Source: Apricaphanius iberus (lineage: Eukaryota; Chordata; Actinopteri; Cyprinodontiformes; Aphaniidae). From it: a DNA stretch of 64,000 bases. Positions within the stretch are counted from its first letter, which is position 1. Each line of letters opens with the position of its first letter. Made by a program: the position numbers and the translations under genes. Positions 1 to 40,968 of this stretch are shown here, one piece after another. Location: positions 2,416,001-2,480,000 of the forward strand of contig JAPXFQ010001662.1 in assembly GCA_028564705.1 (NCBI GenBank), written 5' to 3'. The notes under the pieces were generated by a model. It worked only from the letters and a program-made list of their open reading frames with translations. It had not been told where the DNA came from and made no database searches.

Positions 1-264
1 GCGGCCATCACTCTTCTTCTGCAGTTGTAGTCCGCTAAACGTTTTTACACAAAACCTAAAGTAACTTTTACCTCCGGTCGAAAATCAGCGTTTTCTCTGC
101 ATCAAAATTAGTTTTTGAAATTTACGAACATCATATGTTCGATCCACGGCGCATTTCAAACTGGATCTGAAAATAACTTTTATCGCTCCATTGACTCTCA
201 TTCATTTTCTTTGGCATTTGGGGACCCATGGACCGGAAGTAGAAGGCGTAACTTAGACTCCCCA
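1..264. mobile_element. Long-arm MITE fragment at window start
   Basis: Inverse complement of 26130-26395 with few differences (shared cctccggtcgaaaatcagcg, gatccacggcgcatttcaaac halves, ggggacccatgga). The right end is gacttagactcccc-like at 248-264; the left part lies outside the window. Confidence 0.65.
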
Positions 265-372
265 TTAGCAATTTGGCTAGTAAACGGTAACTGTTTGTTA
301 CTCAGTTGCTAGAAGCTAACCTTTAGCAACTCGGCTAGTAGAAGCTAACAGTTAGCAACTTGGTCGGCTAGG
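265..372. repeat. Short degenerate tandem repeat
   Basis: About four loose copies of a roughly 30-base unit with gctagtagaagctaac and ttagcaactt words. Non-coding. Confidence 0.45.
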
Positions 373-836
373 GGAAGTTAACCTGGTTTTAGCAAATTCA
401 GAACATAGTGGAACACATACGGGTTTGTGTTATTTGAGGACAGTGACGTCAGGGTGGCATTTTTTTTATACAAGAAAGAGGAGCTGTGGAAGAAACTGTT
501 GAAATTAATAATGCAGCTTCACTAGCAAAGTAAGATATGTTAGTTATTTGTTTGAAGGCAGTGTGAGAGTCACATTGCTGTTAGCCAATCAGAGGCGAGA
601 TGTTTGCATATCATGAATGTTATTAAGTAAGACTCGTAATTCTGATGTCTCCCCCTATCCTTTCTTCGATGAGTTGCAACCTCCTGAAACAGGAGGGAGA
701 GTGCATTTTTTCCACAGAAAACAACTCATAAAGCATTAACTCATTCTAGAGATCAAAGCAAAAGTATTGTGGAAAAAATGTGAATGAGACCCTTTAAAAT
801 TAAAAATAAATCCTTGTTTAGGAAAGGTTTGTGTAG

Positions 837-1145
837 ACACATTCAAAACCACGTTGGGATAGTTTGGCCGTACTTGGAAAATTTGTGTTTGACACAAAAA
901 CAAGAATGGACATCATAAAAGAACACCATACGCTAAGTGAAGTATGGTGATGGCAGTATCATGCTTAGGGCTTCTCTTCTTTTACAGGAACTGTGACCCA
1001 AAGGCCTACCTATACAGCAGCTGATGCTTGTTTGGTTTCCAAGAACAAAGGAGTTCATATGAGTTCTGCACTTAAGTTCTTGTAGAGTTTGGAGCTTTTG
1101 CTAGAAGACTGAAGGACCTCATCTTTCATGTTCTAACAACCTGGC
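837..1145 (+). pseudogene. Decayed Tc1 transposase relic
   Basis: gaacaccatacgctaagtga and gtatggtgatggcagtatca match, with stops, the segment of Tc1 transposons coding for the VKHGGGSIMLWGCF box. Only this part is recognisable; upstream ccacgttgggatagtttggc fits the same element. Dead. Confidence 0.5.
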
Positions 1146-2465
1146 ATTTTTTACTGACTTTGAAACCACCTTATTACCAAATCCAGAATTATTTAATATC
1201 TATTTATTGTGTAATGTATGATGTAAGCACAACGACAAAACAAAAAGTCCTTCGTTTGGCCAGTTTGAACGTTGGATATGTTTATATTCATGGCTTATTT
1301 TTGTTCATTCGACTAAAAAAAGAAGATATGGAAAAGTTCTGAAAGTCTGACAAAAAGAAGCAATACTTTCTTACATTTCTGTCGCAGCTTTAAATGTCAT
1401 ATAATGCTAGCAACAGCTGCTCTATCACTTGCTTAGCAACTTGATCCAGTTGCCACATCATAACACTAAATATAGTGCAAGGCTAAAAGAGTGAGCACAG
1501 CTCTGAAATAAACATTTAAAACAACTCAACCCTCTAAATCGTGTTGCAGAAAGACTCTCAGATTGACGGGAACAACGAGCAGATGATGAAAACAGCTATA
1601 GCGGACGTGTGTTGACAGTTTTTAACAGTCCAGTCCAGCTGTGACAAAAATAACAAATGTTTTCCTAATACGTTGTGTTTAACAGAAATGGAGGTCTACC
1701 TGGGGGTTTTGGCGTTGTCTCATCACATCTCTTCTGGTGCTAATAATGTGCAGGGTTGTTACCAAAAGTTGAGATGTTTCAGGCAGTGAGGGCTGCTTAT
1801 GAGTCATGGTGAGTCAAGCGAAGGCCGGGAGCTTAAAACAGGGCTGCTGATGCTGAGTACAACCATCTGACACTGTACATGCTCTGTATGCTTGCTTTAC
1901 TCAGTGTGTTGTTTTAATACCATCTGATATGATTACTAAGAATACTAATGGTAATGCAATGGGTCGGTATGATAAATGGGCAAGAGGGAAAGCAGAATAA
2001 ATACTTTCAGAATTGTTTTATTTTGTGAGCGGGACCATCCAGGCCACCACTGGAGGAGCAGAACGGTGGGTGCTTGGTTTTCTTTTTCATTCTCAAGCTG
2101 GACAAGTGATGCAATGTGGGACGTTTGAGGCCACATGTGGTCTACGTTGGAGCTGTTCTCTCCCCCCCCCCACCATCTGGTTGGACAGCAGTCCCACAGG
2201 AAAGGAAGCACGTATAGAGTTTAGACTGGAAGGAAAGCACATCACAGATGGACTAATGAGCTCAAATCTGTGAGTTGTATTTAGGTGTCTTACTGCAGAA
2301 CGGCTGGTTGGACGGGGAAAACAATTTGGACTTAAAAGAAATGAGGAAACACTTTAAAATCATAATTTCTTTAAATATCATAATGCTTAAATGTCTTGTT
2401 TTATTGCTCAACATCCAAATCACTGTTCAAATATCTTTTTTTTTTTCAAAATAGAATGTCGTGTA
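1146..2465. other. Unassigned, non-coding
   Basis: No gene, exon or repeat family recognised. Contains a C run at 2162-2171. Confidence 0.4.
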
Positions 2466-2752
2466 ATAGTGGTAGCTCAGTTGGTAGCAATTGGTGCCAC
2501 AAGTGGTGGGTTGCTGGTTTGAATCCCCGCTCCAATCTCGGTCCTTGTGTCCCTGGTCAAGACACGTCTTGCCCACTCTTTGCAGTCAGAGGAGTTTTGT
2601 TTTGTCAGTCTGCCCCAGGAAAGCTGTAGCTACAGTGTAGCTCACCACCATCATTCAAGATATGAAGGACTCAGTGTATTGTGATACTGAAGTCTGGGGT
2701 ACTTTGGACTAGATAAAGTGGTATACAAGTACATGCCATTTACCATTTAAAA
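2466..2752 (+). mobile_element. tRNA-derived SINE
   Basis: A-box-like agtggtagctcagttggtag at 2468-2487 and B-box-like ggtttgaatccc at 2516-2527 mark an internal RNA polymerase III promoter from a tRNA. The body includes ccctggtcaagacacgtctt, and the tail ggtatacaagtacatgccat then ttaccattt is shared with fish SINEs mobilised by L2-type LINEs. Not a functional tRNA: no cloverleaf. Confidence 0.8.
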
Positions 2753-3759
2753 GTGGATGCTGTGGAAACGTGTTCCTCTAGATCTGAACCCAGATAGTTT
2801 AGTTCTTTTTTTTTCATAAATGCCAAATTACAACAAAAGCAATCTCAGAATATTATTCATTATACTACATCAGTTCTACCCAGAAAAAAAATTCTAGTTA
2901 ACTAATTCGCTCCATATAAAATGCCGTCAAAAACTATACATAATGGAGCCCTGCCTATTCACGGTTCACAATTCCTGGAGTTTTTGATGGAACGTTACTC
3001 CAAGTTATTTTGGGAAAATTTGCCTATTTGCTAATTTTTTTTGTTGCACATTTTTTAACTATTGGGGAAAAAAATGCAGCTTGAGATGCTTGACCATCAA
3101 GGTCCATTGCTATTTGAGTTATCTGTTCAAAGTAAATAAGTACGAGTCCCATTCGTTTTCCTTGGTAGTAATTGACTGTACAAAGAAAGACTGTAGATAT
3201 TAGCATTTATGGTAGTGCTGAGACTGTTTTCACTCAGCCTATTAATTAGAGGCCAACCAATATGTTTTTTTAAGGCCTTGCCTATACTGATTTTTCTTTT
3301 TTTATTTGGTCGCCGATGGACGATATCTAAATATATACTTTTTAGCACCACATTGATTTTGAAAGACAACTGAACACTCACTGTGTGCAATAAAAATTAA
3401 AAGTCAATAAACGTCATTGAATTTCAGATATAAGACAATATAAACACAAACTCCAAACCCTAACCTGAGTGTAAATGGTTTTCAAGCAATGAAACAGATT
3501 CAACTTTCTGTAAGTATATAAAATAAAATAAATTCAGTAACCAGTTGATGGTGGAAACTTGAGTTCAAGTATCAAAGAAAAATCCCCACAACATATACCA
3601 CACTACCACATGGTAGTAAATAATAAAATCTAATACATATATATGTAGTGCAGTTAAATATTAAACACCAAACTTAAGAGTAAAATATAAGTGGTTTGGC
3701 TCATGGTGGTTCTGAGTGTGTGGGGGTCCTTCTTTCATAAAGCATACTACTGTATAGGG
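2753..3759. other. Unassigned, non-coding
   Basis: AT-rich. Nothing recognised. Confidence 0.4.
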
Positions 3760-4215
3760 ACAAGTATTGGCAAGAATCTGGTGATACCATATGTGCCAAA
3801 ATGCAGGGTGGATGATATATTGCAATACTATGATTATATGTTTTAATTTTTTAATTTTTTGTAATCTCGTAAAGCACCTCTGATTGCCTCGTGTTAAAAG
3901 TTTGCAATACAAATACAATTGCCTTGCCTTGCCTATAAGTAAGAATATATACTATGATTTTTAAAACCGATGTTAACTGTATAAAAACTGTCACAGCATT
4001 CTAAACACTCCAGTCCTTAACACGTCCAGTTTTAGTACTAGATCAAGTTGATCCACTGCAACAAGGATAGTGAAAACACCTACCAACTACCAGTCATACT
4101 TTATTTTTTACATATATTACTGTTGTCATTAATGGTTGCATTCAAATCTAAAAGATAAAAGAAACATGCATTAATTGCTTTTGAATATCTATACAATACT
4201 GTGACATAAAAGTAG
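3760..4215. repeat. Dispersed repeat, copy 1, with LINE tail inserted
   Basis: Collinear with 37846-38222 except for an extra 100-odd bases at about 3833-3935, which look like an L2-type LINE 3' end: taaagcacctctgattgcct and a terminal ttgccttgccttgcc repeat. So a short LINE tail landed inside an older repeat. Confidence 0.6.
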
Positions 4216-4391
4216 GCTTGGGGAATAAATTGATTGAATGAATTAATTCTAATTTTTGTTTGCTGAGGATAAAAAAAAAAAAAGTAAATCGAGTTTTTGT
4301 GTAATGGCACATTTTTAGCTCTCCAGAGCTTCCGTAGCAGAATTGGTATGGGTTTGCTGTGACAGATGTGGAGCAAGAGACCCCACGCTAT

Positions 4392-4499
4392 TGCATTTGC
4401 CTACAGCCCATCGTAGTCAAAGGCTGCAGCACCACAAACCTACTAAAACACCTGAAACAGAGGCATCCACCCGAATATGAAAAATGCCAGTCTCTCTGA
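4392..4499 (+). pseudogene. BED zinc-finger relic of a hAT transposase
   Basis: Reads CICLQPIVVKGCSTTNLLKH, LKQRHPPEYEKCQSL, then TGA at 4497-4499. The CxxC-like start, GCSTTNLLKHLKQRHP and HxxxxxH spacing are typical of BED fingers in fish hAT transposases. The rest of the transposase is missing. Confidence 0.6.
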
Positions 4500-5655
4500 G
4501 ACGAACAAAACCAGCGTGACCAACAATCCTCTGTTGTGGAAACGCTTGATCGTCATTCATAAGACAATATTGTGGTAATATGACTATCAGGCTTGCTGGC
4601 ACAAATGCTGCAATATTCCCGCAATGTCATGCTGCCACGGCGCATTCATAAGAGACAGCGTGCTGGCAATATTACCCCAATATGCTGGCTTGGTGTGTCT
4701 TATCAATACACCTTATGAGACAAAACGCTGGAGAGGGAAAAAATAAACAATTCCTGCATATTACTGTATGCACTCACATGGTGCCGCACTTTGAATTTAA
4801 CTGTAAAGTTGACGGCAGATGCTCCCCTAAAGGTCTATCTTCAGGTTCTTCAGATCTGTAATTCCAAAGCTGTATGAAATGCAGAAATAAGTTTGGGGGA
4901 TATAAACTGATCGGCTACCATGGTTATTGTCTGTGAACTGTGTGAATTTGGTCACTTTCTAGTTTCAGTGGAATTCGTAGCTTCCTTGTTACTGTGGGTA
5001 GCTTCAGTGTTTCGTTGCAGTTGCTGCTATAATTTAACACTTTGACCCCGTTACAAAAAGCCGATGGCCGCTGGCTGCTCTGCTTTTTGACCGCATACCA
5101 TGGAGGCCGCCATTGCTCCTCCATTGCTGTAGTACCTCCATTTGGCCGCTAGGCCCCCATTGAAAAGCATTGGACTTTAGACAGGTTAAAAACAACTTGA
5201 ATGCCTGGTGCCCCATTGTTTTAAACTTTCTATGGCTACATATTCTTCCTGAGATAACGCTGCGCTCATAAAAAACCTGGGCACCAGGCTGGCTTTCGTA
5301 AGATAATTTTTTGAAATCTTGCATAGTTAATGAGGGGGCCGAGCCAAGTTTAGCATCAGAGCTAACGACGCGGGAGCAGAATGGGCGTGATTACGACCGA
5401 ACTACACGCCCATACACGCCCCGCGAGGGCAGAGTCTACAGTGAAGATCCCACCCCTATATTACTTTAATATCCATTTGCAGTCACCCTCTAATTATCAT
5501 GTTGAAGCATCCATTTGGGACAATTAATCTTCAGCAATAGTAGTTATGATTGGTTTCTTTGGTTACAGGCTGCAGCTAACCAGTCGTTTTAATTGTCAGT
5601 TAATTTAAGAAACATATATTTAATAATAAGAGAATGTGGAAAATTAAAATATTAC
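4500..5655. other. Unassigned, partly GC-richer
   Basis: 5030-5460 has higher GC and a short foldback (gggcgtgattacgaccg / actacacgccc at 5382-5411). Likely an old transposon, family not recognised. Confidence 0.35.
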
Positions 5656-6489
5656 GTACTTTATGGGGCTGCATCTAACGATTTTTTCACAATTGATTAA
5701 TCTGTCGATTATTTTTTCGATTAATCACTTTTATTAATAATTATATTTGGCTATTACTTTCACCTATATTAATTATAACGAACAAATTTTCAGTAAGAAC
5801 AATGAAAGCACAAGAGAATTGTGCAGTTCACTGCAATCTATTTTTATTGGACCTGAACACAGTTAACAGTGTAAAATTAGCGTAACAGTGCAAGATATTT
5901 TTCCATAATAATTTGTAGGCCTAAAAATACAAAATGAGGCTTACATAGTTGGGCAGTATTTTGGGGCAACATTGGGGCTCTCAGAATTAGATAACCTACC
6001 TTCACTAAACAGTACATTTTCATGATCTGTGGGGTGTTGGAACAAATGTGGCTTTTTAAATTTGGATTTTCTGCTTTCAATTAAATGCACTCAAACAATT
6101 CAAAGACCAGATTTGTGAGAGACAGCAGGCTACAAAATGCGAGTTGTGCATAATTCTTCTTCTGGGAAGGAATGTGGGGGATGACAAAGACGACTGCTGT
6201 GTTCACACTTATGATTGTGTCCTTCATCGGCATATATGGTTAAAGAAGCAATACTATTAGCTTTTCAATGACATAAAACATAGAAGTTAATAGAAATTCT
6301 AAATCAGAATATCACGGATTAAAAAGTTAAAATGGCGGACTGGCCCGCCCGTGGGCCGTACGAACGTTAAGGTGTTCAGCTAAAACGTGATTATATAGCA
6401 ATTAATCGATGACTTAATTAGTTGTCAACCATTTTAAAAATCGATTATATTCGTTTAAATCGATTAGTTGTTTCAGCTCTAGTATTTTA
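5656..6489. mobile_element. hAT MITE (ggggctgc/attaatcgat family)
   Basis: Element 5664-6481 (818 bp). Left end TGGGGCTGCATCTAACGATT, right end inverted TAGAGCTGAAACAACTAATC. Flanks GTACTTTA (5656-5663) and GTATTTTA (6482-6489) match at 7 of 8 bases, as expected for an ageing 8-bp hAT duplication. Non-coding interior. Confidence 0.75.
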
Positions 6490-6880
6490 TTATTATCAGG
6501 ACCAGAGCTAAACAATGTATAAGAAATATAACAATGCAATATTGTTTATTATTGCTGAAACGATTAAATAAGTTGCAGTTATCCAAGTTTTTCTCCCTAC
6601 TGTCTTTTTTACAATTTTCATTCATCATCATCACCATCTCCCCATCGATCTCCTTAGGCTTTAGCAGCCCACTCCCCCAGAAACCTTACATATTATTTGC
6701 AAGCAAAATGTGAATGCATGGTGTCTAAAAATGCTACATTTATTATTTTAGAATTGCGATATTGTAAATACAGGGTTTTTCCTGGCTCAAATTGAGGCAG
6801 AGGCAGAGGCAACATATTTTTTTTGTTAAGCTTTCTAATAAGAATATGTCAATTATCATGTTAAAGAATTATTTTATTAA

Positions 6881-7890
6881 AACACGTCGAGGGACCCTTC
6901 TGTGAAACTCCTGAAGTTTGCAGATGACACCACCGTCATTGGACTCATCCGCGACGGCGACGAGTCTGTGTACAGAAAGGAAGTGGAACATCTGGTCCTC
7001 TGGTGCAGTCAGAACCACCTGGAGCTAAACCCGCTCAAAACTGTGGAGATGACAGTGGACTTCAGGAAGAGACCACCATCAACATCTCCTCTCATGATCC
7101 TCAACAAGCCAGTCCCCACAGTGGAGTCTTTCAGGTTCCTAGGATCCACCATCACACGGGACCTGAAGTGGACCTCACACATCAACATAATAAGGAAAAA
7201 GGCCCAGCAAAGGCTGTACTTTCTGCGTCAGCTCAGGAAGTTCAACCTGCCCCAGGAGCTGCTGATCATCTTCTACACAGCAATAGTCCAGTCTGTCCTG
7301 ACCTCATCCATCTCTGTCTGGTTCGGATCCGCCACCAGGCAAGACAAGGACAGACTGCAGAGAACAGTCAGGACTGCAGAGAGGATCATAGGAACCGATC
7401 TTCCCTCCATTCAGGACCTATTCCGGGCCAGGGTCAGGAAGCGGGCCAGGAAAATCACCACTGACCCCTCACACCCTGGCCACAATCTGTTTAGGCTCCT
7501 CCCCTCAGGTCGGCGTTACAGAGCGTTGTACGCCAAAACCACCCGACACAAAAACAGTTTTTTCCCCCAGGCTGTCGCTCTGACGAACTCTGTCTAGTCA
7601 CAGTGTGTGAGTGCACTCACATAACAATAAACTATAACTCTGCACTTCTGTACATACTCACTGTAAAATAACCCCGGCTTGGTGTATATATTATCCTTTA
7701 TTATTTACGATCTGATATTTATTTGTATTTTTACTTATTTTTGTTCATATTTTTATTTTTATTTTTTTTTATTTTTTTTATTTCACTTATTCAAGTTCTG
7801 TACTGGAGGAAAAAGTTTGCCGGAGTCAAATTCCTTGTATGTGACATACTTGGCCAATAAACTGATAAACTGAAAACTGAAACTGAAACT
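6881..7890 (+). mobile_element. 5'-truncated L2-like LINE
   Basis: About 240 codons of reverse transcriptase open from about 6884 to the TAG at 7595-7597: DPSVKLLKFADDTTVIGLI with catalytic FADD, LELNPLKTVEMTVDFRK, FRFLGSTI, QQRLYFLRQLRKFNLP, SISVWFGSAT and HPGHNLFRLLPSGRRYR. These are the palm, thumb and C-terminal blocks of fish L2-clade LINEs. The 3'UTR ends in a loose aaactgaaactg tail. The frame is intact to its stop, so the copy is fairly young, but the endonuclease and RT fingers are missing. Confidence 0.85.
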
Positions 7891-10356
7891 GATAAAACAA
7901 TATACATACCAAAATAAGGAGCCAACTTTAAACTGAAATTGCATTAAGTTGTAAGGATTTATCCACACATCTGGCAGCCAGACATGAACTATTATTATTA
8001 ACTTTAATTAATTATTATCTATTCATAGCCCATTATTATTCTGTTTCACGTATCATCACAATAAGCACATCTTTACTCAATTAATAACAGTTGAAAGCCA
8101 AAGGATTACGTGTTGTTTCTCAAATGGCAGACATTAAAAATCCACATAAAGCACAATGATGGCAAATTTATACGTATCCGCACGAGGAGAATATGCACAA
8201 CAATAAATGTGTTACCTTTGCAACCTTTGCTGTTTTTGCCTGTTCTGTGCAGAGAAACTTTAATCTAAAATTTACAGATCAGATTCCTGCAATAAAAAGG
8301 GTACCTGCAGCTAATCTGCTGTTTTAGGTGGACACATCAAATCTCTCTCTCGGAGCGCTGGATGCAGAGATAGCGAGAATAATCTGCATTCAGTGCAAAA
8401 TTAGAGAGATTTTCAGACTCTCTCCATACAGTGGAAAGTGGGAGTCAACCAAAAATATTATATTAATATTTTTCACTCATCCACAGTAAAGAAAAAACTT
8501 CCGCCAGACCCATAGCATTCAGATTATGGTTTGTTTTTTTCATTTTGAAACAGTACCTGCAACATTGCAGAAAGTTTTTGGTGCAGAAAGGAGTCTGTAA
8601 AAATATTGAAAAGTAGCATCTGCGCAGAAAGAAAACATGACAGTGTGCGCGGTAGTAGAGAGGAGTATTTACTGTTGAAATACACATGTTTGTTTATCTA
8701 CTCTTCACATTTAATAAATCAGAATCAGAATATATTTTCTCTTCCTGTTTCCCAGTGAATTAGACAGGAGGAAAGCTCTTATATTATCTCTATAATATGT
8801 TTAGGTCCATAAATGTGATCGCATTTGTAATCTGCAGTACTTTATTTAGAAAAATTGCCTTTAAGTTTCGCAAAGAACTTGATCGCTAGCAGCTCGCACA
8901 GTAGGTCCGACGCCGAAACGATCACTTCACAGCGCTCATAAAGCGTCCTAATTCTGACCCTCGCCTGCATGTGATTTTCACATCTTGTCCCAACTATGAT
9001 TACCTTCTAACTGCCTGTTACAATAATTTGTCTGCTGTTTCACCGGGATTCCTGACTATCCTCGCGAGGTTGTTTTTTAAAGTAGTGGCTGATTTTCCCA
9101 GGTCATATCTGTAACGCTAAAACCCATTAACGTTACTCTGAGACGGAGGATGTTTTAAAAAAATAAACATGAGATGCTTGGATGCAAAAAACTAAATATT
9201 TACGTGCTTTAAGAGCCGGGGGGAAATCTGGACACCATAGCACCAACTAGCGGGAAAATCCCATTTTTACACTTCTTTTTCTGCGCTTCACCGCGGGTGA
9301 TACAGCGCACGCGTAGTGGTGCAACGCGTCAACTGCAGTTAAAATAACATCCATATAGCTGGCGGCAGGGCGATAAAACGCTGAGGGGCAAGCAAATTAG
9401 CTGGAGCGGCCGCCATGCAAATATGAACGCAGGGAAAATCCTGTAAATAGTTGTATAACGTATCAAGTTCTGCCGTATGATGACACTTTGTCGTTCCATT
9501 AACTAACCGCTGAGGTTCTGAACCTCTCAGCTGCAGGTAGAAGTGGATTTAAACATGCAAAGCAGCTACCTTGTATGCAACACATCCACCATGCACCTCA
9601 CAGAGTTCAATGAACTGTTTATGTTGAAGTGGTGATTAATATATGCCTTATTTTGCAATCAACTGTGAAGCTACATTACTGTTCCTGATGTAATAAAATA
9701 TCACTGCATGTAGCATATTTAATAGGTTTTATTTAATCAAATTAATGAATTAATTTGTTTAAAAAAACATGTCTGTGCTAATTACAACTTTATCTTTAAG
9801 GAATAAATGTTTGTACTAAAAGGTTTTAGTAAGCTTATATTATTTCTAACTGTTCTCCTCTCTCACTCCATCTCCTGCTTTGTCCGGCAATCTCTCGTTC
9901 GTCTTGCAATGAATCTTGGGATATGGTGGGCTGCAAAGGATACACCAGACGTGTTTGTGTAATCCATGGTGAAGAAAGCCGCACATCTGAGAAGCCCTCA
10001 AATTTGGACAGGATCTTTGCAGTTAACGACTAAAAATCCTGATTGCTAGACTTTCTATGATTTCCCTCATGCAAAGTTGAATGCGTGTTTCGTGAGCTGT
10101 AGGTTTTTTATTGCATCTAGAACAGACCGACCATGGGTGGTGCTTGTGAAGATGCCAATATAATTTGTTTCAATTTCGATCAGATGACTTAAGACTCTTT
10201 GCAATTCAAGTGTGAATATACTCACTGGCCTTTCAGCAACATTCACCTACTGTTTGGAGATCACATTAATATGCATATCATTTGGATCTATTTTCATTTT
10301 CCTGCTGTGCATGCAAATAGGCATGCTCCCTACATTTTCATACATATTCTGTTTGC
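7891..10356. other. Unassigned upstream flank of mef2d
   Basis: No exon recognised. 8870-9440 is relatively CpG-rich for this window and carries an octamer atgcaaat at 9415-9422. It could hold an upstream mef2d promoter or leader exon, but no transcription start could be placed. Confidence 0.3.
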
Positions 10357-10712
10357 TTAAAGGGGAAGTACAGTTTTTTTTGCAGCTTGAACCTTGTTTG
10401 TAGCTTGCACTACGTTCATTTACTCACCCAGACAAGTTTGGTGCGACTTGAAGACCTTCAGGGGACGTTTAGATCCATTCGCAATCAGCGTATAACCATG
10501 AAGACCTCGGATATGACAACAACAAAGCGGCTTGGAGACGCTCCGAACTCGCAGGGGAAGTGAAAAGAAGGAAGGATCACGGCTGATAACGAATGGATCT
10601 AAACATCTCCAGAAGGACTTCAAGTTGCACCAAAATTACCTGGGTGATTATATGAACGTCTCGCATGCTACAAATAAGGTCAAGGTTTCAAAAAACGGTA
10701 CTTCCCCGTTAA
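10357..10712. mobile_element. Kolobok/T2-like MITE, copy A
   Basis: Element 10361-10708 (348 bp) between TTAA at 10357-10360 and 10709-10712. Ends AGGGGAAGTACAGTTTTTT and, inverted, CGGGGAAGTACCGTTTTTT. The arms are long and almost meet, so the whole element is close to a palindrome. Shares tttactcacccagacaagt with copies B and C, but has no THAP part. Confidence 0.8.
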
Positions 10713-11393
10713 AATGTGGTATTAGTTAGCAGGAGACTAACTTTTCTTCAGTGTCAGCGGACTAAGCTACAGATGAAAACCTTGGTGAAAAAATAATGAG
10801 CCATGATACATACAATAATCTGCATTTTTCACTCTGAGTCGATCTTCATTTAGAAACGTGTACCTTAAAATCTTTAAACACTGGAAATAACGTGGGATGC
10901 TGTAACTTATCTCTCTGGAATACACCCATGGGAAATATGCAGGATGTGCATCACATTCCCTTCTCTTTTATGTGTCAGATTTAGTTCTGCTGTGTTACAT
11001 TCCAGTATCGGTTTTGAGGACCTAAAACTCTGCCGTTCACAGCTGCTGTGTTATCTCGGTGCAAAAACGAGCAAACAACCATGGTTGCTAATAAAACTAA
11101 TTTGGGTTGCTTTAAAGAGAGAACATAAGTTGAGTGGGTGGTCCTTCACATTGTTTCAGGTGCAGAGAGTGAGGGGCTCCCTGCCCTCATGATCGGTGCA
11201 TTACACTTGTCTTTGTTCACACGCTACTTTAACTGAATATTTGTTCTTTTTTGATTTATTTATTTGGTTGTTTTCTTTACATTATCACACTCTAACGGGA
11301 TAAATTACTGTTTAATGAATGCATAATTCCCTTTAACACACACGATTTACATATTAAGGGAGATTCAGTGACTGTTTTGTTTCTGTTATGCAG
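10713..11393. other. Proximal upstream flank of mef2d leader exon
   Basis: No repeat recognised. Probably the end of the intron preceding the leader exon, if the acceptor at 11393 is used. Confidence 0.35.
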
Positions 11394-11699
11394 GAGAGGT
11401 GTGACGTCCTCCATACCGCAGCAGCTGCACACATCAGTCCCCGCTGAATAAAGGATGAACTGAGGACCTCTTCCACAGCTCCGCGTCCCATATCGCTGCA
11501 GCACCTGCTCTTCACTCTCGAGTTAACCGTTTTCGCCTCACCACACCTGGACACTGAGATGAGATGCACGCGCGTGCACGTCCTCGAAATGCTTGAACGT
11601 GTTTGAGTGCGTTTCTGCTCCGCTTCCATACTCATCTTCATAGAGGCACTTTTCCACTTGACCGACTCCCAACACTTGTGTTCACGACTGCAAAGCATA
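11394..11699 (+). other. mef2d: mef2d 5' leader part of first coding exon
   Basis: A T-rich tract ending in ttatgcag (cag at 11391-11393) looks like a 3' splice site, so the leader segment probably starts at 11394 and an untranslated exon lies upstream; I could not place that exon. The initiator ATG at 11700 has A at -3 and G at +4, a strong context. Upstream ATGs at 11559, 11564 and 11589 open short frames. No ATG lies in frame with MEF2D without an intervening stop. The segment border is inferred. Confidence 0.5.
11559..11606 (+). promoter_or_regulatory. Nested upstream ORFs in mef2d leader
   Basis: ATG at 11559 opens a 15-codon frame ending in TGA at 11604-11606. An in-frame ATG at 11589 gives a 5-codon version with the same stop. 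A second frame starts at 11564 and stops at 11594-11596 after 10 codons. All end about 90-100 nt before the MEF2D ATG, so scanning ribosomes could reinitiate. Effect on translation is inferred from position alone. Confidence 0.5.

Positions 11700-40968
<29,269 letters not shown>

Noticed and set aside
2466..2540. tRNA gene
   Set aside because: A and B boxes are present but no cloverleaf folds, and the downstream body and tail are those of a SINE.
6902..7597. Reverse transcriptase frame as a host gene
   Set aside because: It is the C-terminal part of a 5'-truncated LINE, with a LINE-type 3' tail.
11607..11699. N-terminal extension of MEF2D upstream of the MGRKK start
   Set aside because: The in-frame stretch has no ATG; it would need a GTG start, while 11700 has a strong ATG context and family-wide conservation.
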